A stretch of DNA of 6,819 bases from Treponema sp. (GTDB lineage Bacteria > Spirochaetota > Spirochaetia > Treponematales > Breznakiellaceae), in contig JAIRNB010000206.1 of the NCBI GenBank assembly GCA_031258265.1, positions 1-6,819 on the forward strand, written 5' to 3'. A program made the position numbers and the translations under genes. Positions 5,583-6,819 of the stretch are shown in pieces. Every line of letters starts with the position of its first letter. Positions within the stretch are counted from its first letter, which is position 1. Below the pieces are notes generated by a model that saw nothing but the letters and a program-made list of their open reading frames with translations, did not search any database and had not been told where the DNA came from.

Positions 5583-6760
5583 CGCTCCTCTCCTTCGCCG
5601 GAGGCTTTTTCGGAGGCATTCCGGTCCTCCGGGGTATCCCCGCTTTCTTCAAGTTCCGCCGGGGCCTCCGGTTCCGAGGTTTCCGCCGCCGGGACCTCCG
5701 CGGCTTCCGTCACCGCCTCCACCGGGGCGCCTTCCCCAGGGTCCCCAAAACCCGCCGCCTCCCCGCCCGCCGAGGCCTCACCGGGGACAGTCTCCGGGCG
5801 GGGGGCCCCCGCAATAGCGGAAATAGCCGCATTATCCCCCGCGGTAAGCCGGATAAAGGCGTCTTCCAGGGAGATTCTGCTCCTCCGCAGGGAAAGGATA
5901 GGCCGCCCGGCGGCGGCCAGGAGTCTAAAAATGTCCCGCCGGGGATCGCTTTCGCTCTCGCTTTCAATCTCGAAGGCGGCAGCCCCTTCCTCCTCCGCCC
6001 TGTCCAGGAGACTGGCGGATTTGATCCCCGGCAGGGCCCTGATCTGCCGAAGAAGCTCCTCTCCGGGGCCCTCCACCGAAAGGAAAAGCCGGTTATCCCC
6101 CTGGCGGGAAAGGTTCTCCAGGCTGTCATCGGCAATAAGCACCCCGTTGTTGATCACGATAACCCGGTCGCAGACCGCCTGAACTTCCTGGAGAATATGG
6201 GAGGAGAAGATCACCGCGGATTTTTTCCCCAATTCCCGGATAAGGCCGCGGATCTCCAGGATCTGCACCGGGTCCAGACCCACAGTAGGTTCGTCCATGA
6301 TAAGCAGCCCCGGATTCCCCAGCATAGCCTGGGCCAGACCCACCCGCTGCTGGAAACCCTTGGAAAGGTTCTTGACGATCCGCTTCTGCACCGGCCCAAT
6401 ACCCACAGCTTCACAAACCTCGTTAATGTGGGACTTCTTGGGGAGGGAAAGCTTTTTCAGATCGAAAATAAAGGAAAGATAGGCGGCCACCGTCATATCC
6501 GGGTACAGGGGAGGCCGTTCCGGCAGGTAGCCCACATTCCGTTTAGCCCCAATAGGGTCTTCAAGAATCTCGCTCCCGTTCACCGTCACCGTCCCCGCGG
6601 AGGAAGAGGTATACCCGGCAATAATATTCATGGTAGTGGATTTCCCCGCCCCGTTAGGGCCAAGAAAACCAAGAACCCCCCGATCCCCCAGGCTAAAGCT
6701 GATGTCATCCACCACCCGCCTGGCGCCGTAAACCTTCGTAACATTCTGCACAGTTACCAT
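5579..6760 (-). CDS. gldA: ABC transporter ATP-binding protein, GldA-like, with acidic C-terminal tail
   Basis: The nucleotide-binding domain is complete: Walker A GPNGAGKST (34-42), a Q-loop position occupied by Glu81 in GYLPE, signature LSKGFQQR (132-139), Walker B LLIMDEP (152-158) with catalytic Glu157, D-loop GLDP (161-164), and switch His188. A second domain follows (about 225-306) ending in SLEDAFIRLT, where GldA/NatA-type proteins normally stop. An extra 82 residues (312-393) form a low-complexity tail rich in Glu, Ala, Pro and Gly, with about 18 Glu and few basic residues. It should hydrolyse ATP to drive the downstream permease. The start is supported by AGGAG 6 nt before the ATG and a promoter just upstream. 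It is the first gene of the operon. The symbol indicates family, not proven gliding function. Confidence 0.92.
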   Translation of the reverse strand: MVTVQNVTKVYGARRVVDDISFSLGDRGVLGFLGPNGAGKSTTMNIIAGYTSSSAGTVTVNGSEILEDPIGAKRNVGYLPERPPLYPDMTVAAYLSFIFDLKKLSLPKKSHINEVCEAVGIGPVQKRIVKNLSKGFQQRVGLAQAMLGNPGLLIMDEPTVGLDPVQILEIRGLIRELGKKSAVIFSSHILQEVQAVCDRVIVINNGVLIADDSLENLSRQGDNRLFLSVEGPGEELLRQIRALPGIKSASLLDRAEEEGAAAFEIESESESDPRRDIFRLLAAAGRPILSLRRSRISLEDAFIRLTAGDNAAISAIAGAPRPETVPGEASAGGEAAGFGDPGEGAPVEAVTEAAEVPAAETSEPEAPAELEESGDTPEDRNASEKASGEGEER

Positions 6761-6766
6761 TAAACG

Positions 6767-6771
6767 CTCCT
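6767..6771 (-). promoter_or_regulatory. Ribosome binding site of the ABC ATPase gene
   Basis: AGGAG lies 6 nt before the ATG at 6760. It fixes the start codon and lies only a few bases after the expected transcription start, so the leader of the operon mRNA is very short. Confidence 0.8.
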
Positions 6772-6780
6772 GGAAAGTTT

Positions 6781-6809
6781 AAGATACCAAAAATTACCCG
6801 CTTTGTCAA
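6781..6809 (-). promoter_or_regulatory. Sigma70-type promoter of the ABC operon
   Basis: On the - strand there is a perfect -35 box TTGACA (6809-6804), a 17-bp spacer, and a -10 box TATCTT (6786-6781) that matches TATAAT at 4 of 6 positions. The spacer has a T-rich stretch. Transcription should begin near 6771-6775, leaving a leader of roughly 11-15 nt before the ATG. No operator palindrome is evident, although only 10 bp upstream of the -35 box are visible. Confidence 0.8.
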
Positions 6810-6819
6810 AAAATAAGCC

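Noticed and set aside
5817..6760. Glu81 at the Q-loop and LSKGFQ instead of LSGGQ as signs of an inactive ATPase
   Set aside because: GYLPE and LSKGxxQ variants are common in active ABC-2 ATPases, and Walker A, Walker B, the catalytic Glu and the switch His are all present.

Overview
The window is about 6.8 kb of moderately GC-rich bacterial DNA. It holds one truncated gene on the + strand and five complete genes on the - strand. The + strand fragment (1-165) reads as the last 54 residues of a pyruvate:ferredoxin (flavodoxin) oxidoreductase of the NifJ type, which points to an anaerobic fermentative host. That fits the cytoplasmic GH1 beta-glucosidase opposite it. The overall gene content would fit a termite-gut type Treponema/spirochaete or another gut anaerobe. 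This taxonomic guess rests on recollection of similar gene sets, not on a marker gene, and is weak.

From the right edge leftwards: a near-consensus sigma70-type promoter (6781-6809, - strand) drives a tight four-gene operon. Its genes are an ABC ATPase (GldA-like, with an unusual 82-residue acidic tail), an ABC-2 permease (GldF-like), a membrane-anchored GldG-like auxiliary protein, and a membrane-anchored DUF4340 protein with two YGLD-P modules. The genes overlap or are 3-9 bp apart, each with its own Shine-Dalgarno sequence. Together they look like one membrane machine with a cytoplasmic motor, a channel and two large extracytoplasmic subunits. Its substrate is unknown. A terminator-like hairpin (1889-1911) follows the operon, and immediately after it comes a GH1 beta-glucosidase gene (523-1875) in the same orientation.

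The 357-bp region between the convergent nifJ-like and GH1 genes (166-522) is the most unusual part. It has no credible gene and is almost entirely inverted repeats. I interpret 338-508 as a roughly 171-bp non-autonomous (MITE-like) insertion. It is flanked by CTAG direct repeats, has imperfect terminal inverted repeats around TGTTGC, and is filled with nested hairpins. Conceptually removing it places an intrinsic terminator (286-322) about 25 bp behind the GH1 stop codon, where one would expect it. The nifJ-side hairpin (169-217) carries an exact 13-bp tandem duplication that enlarges its loop.
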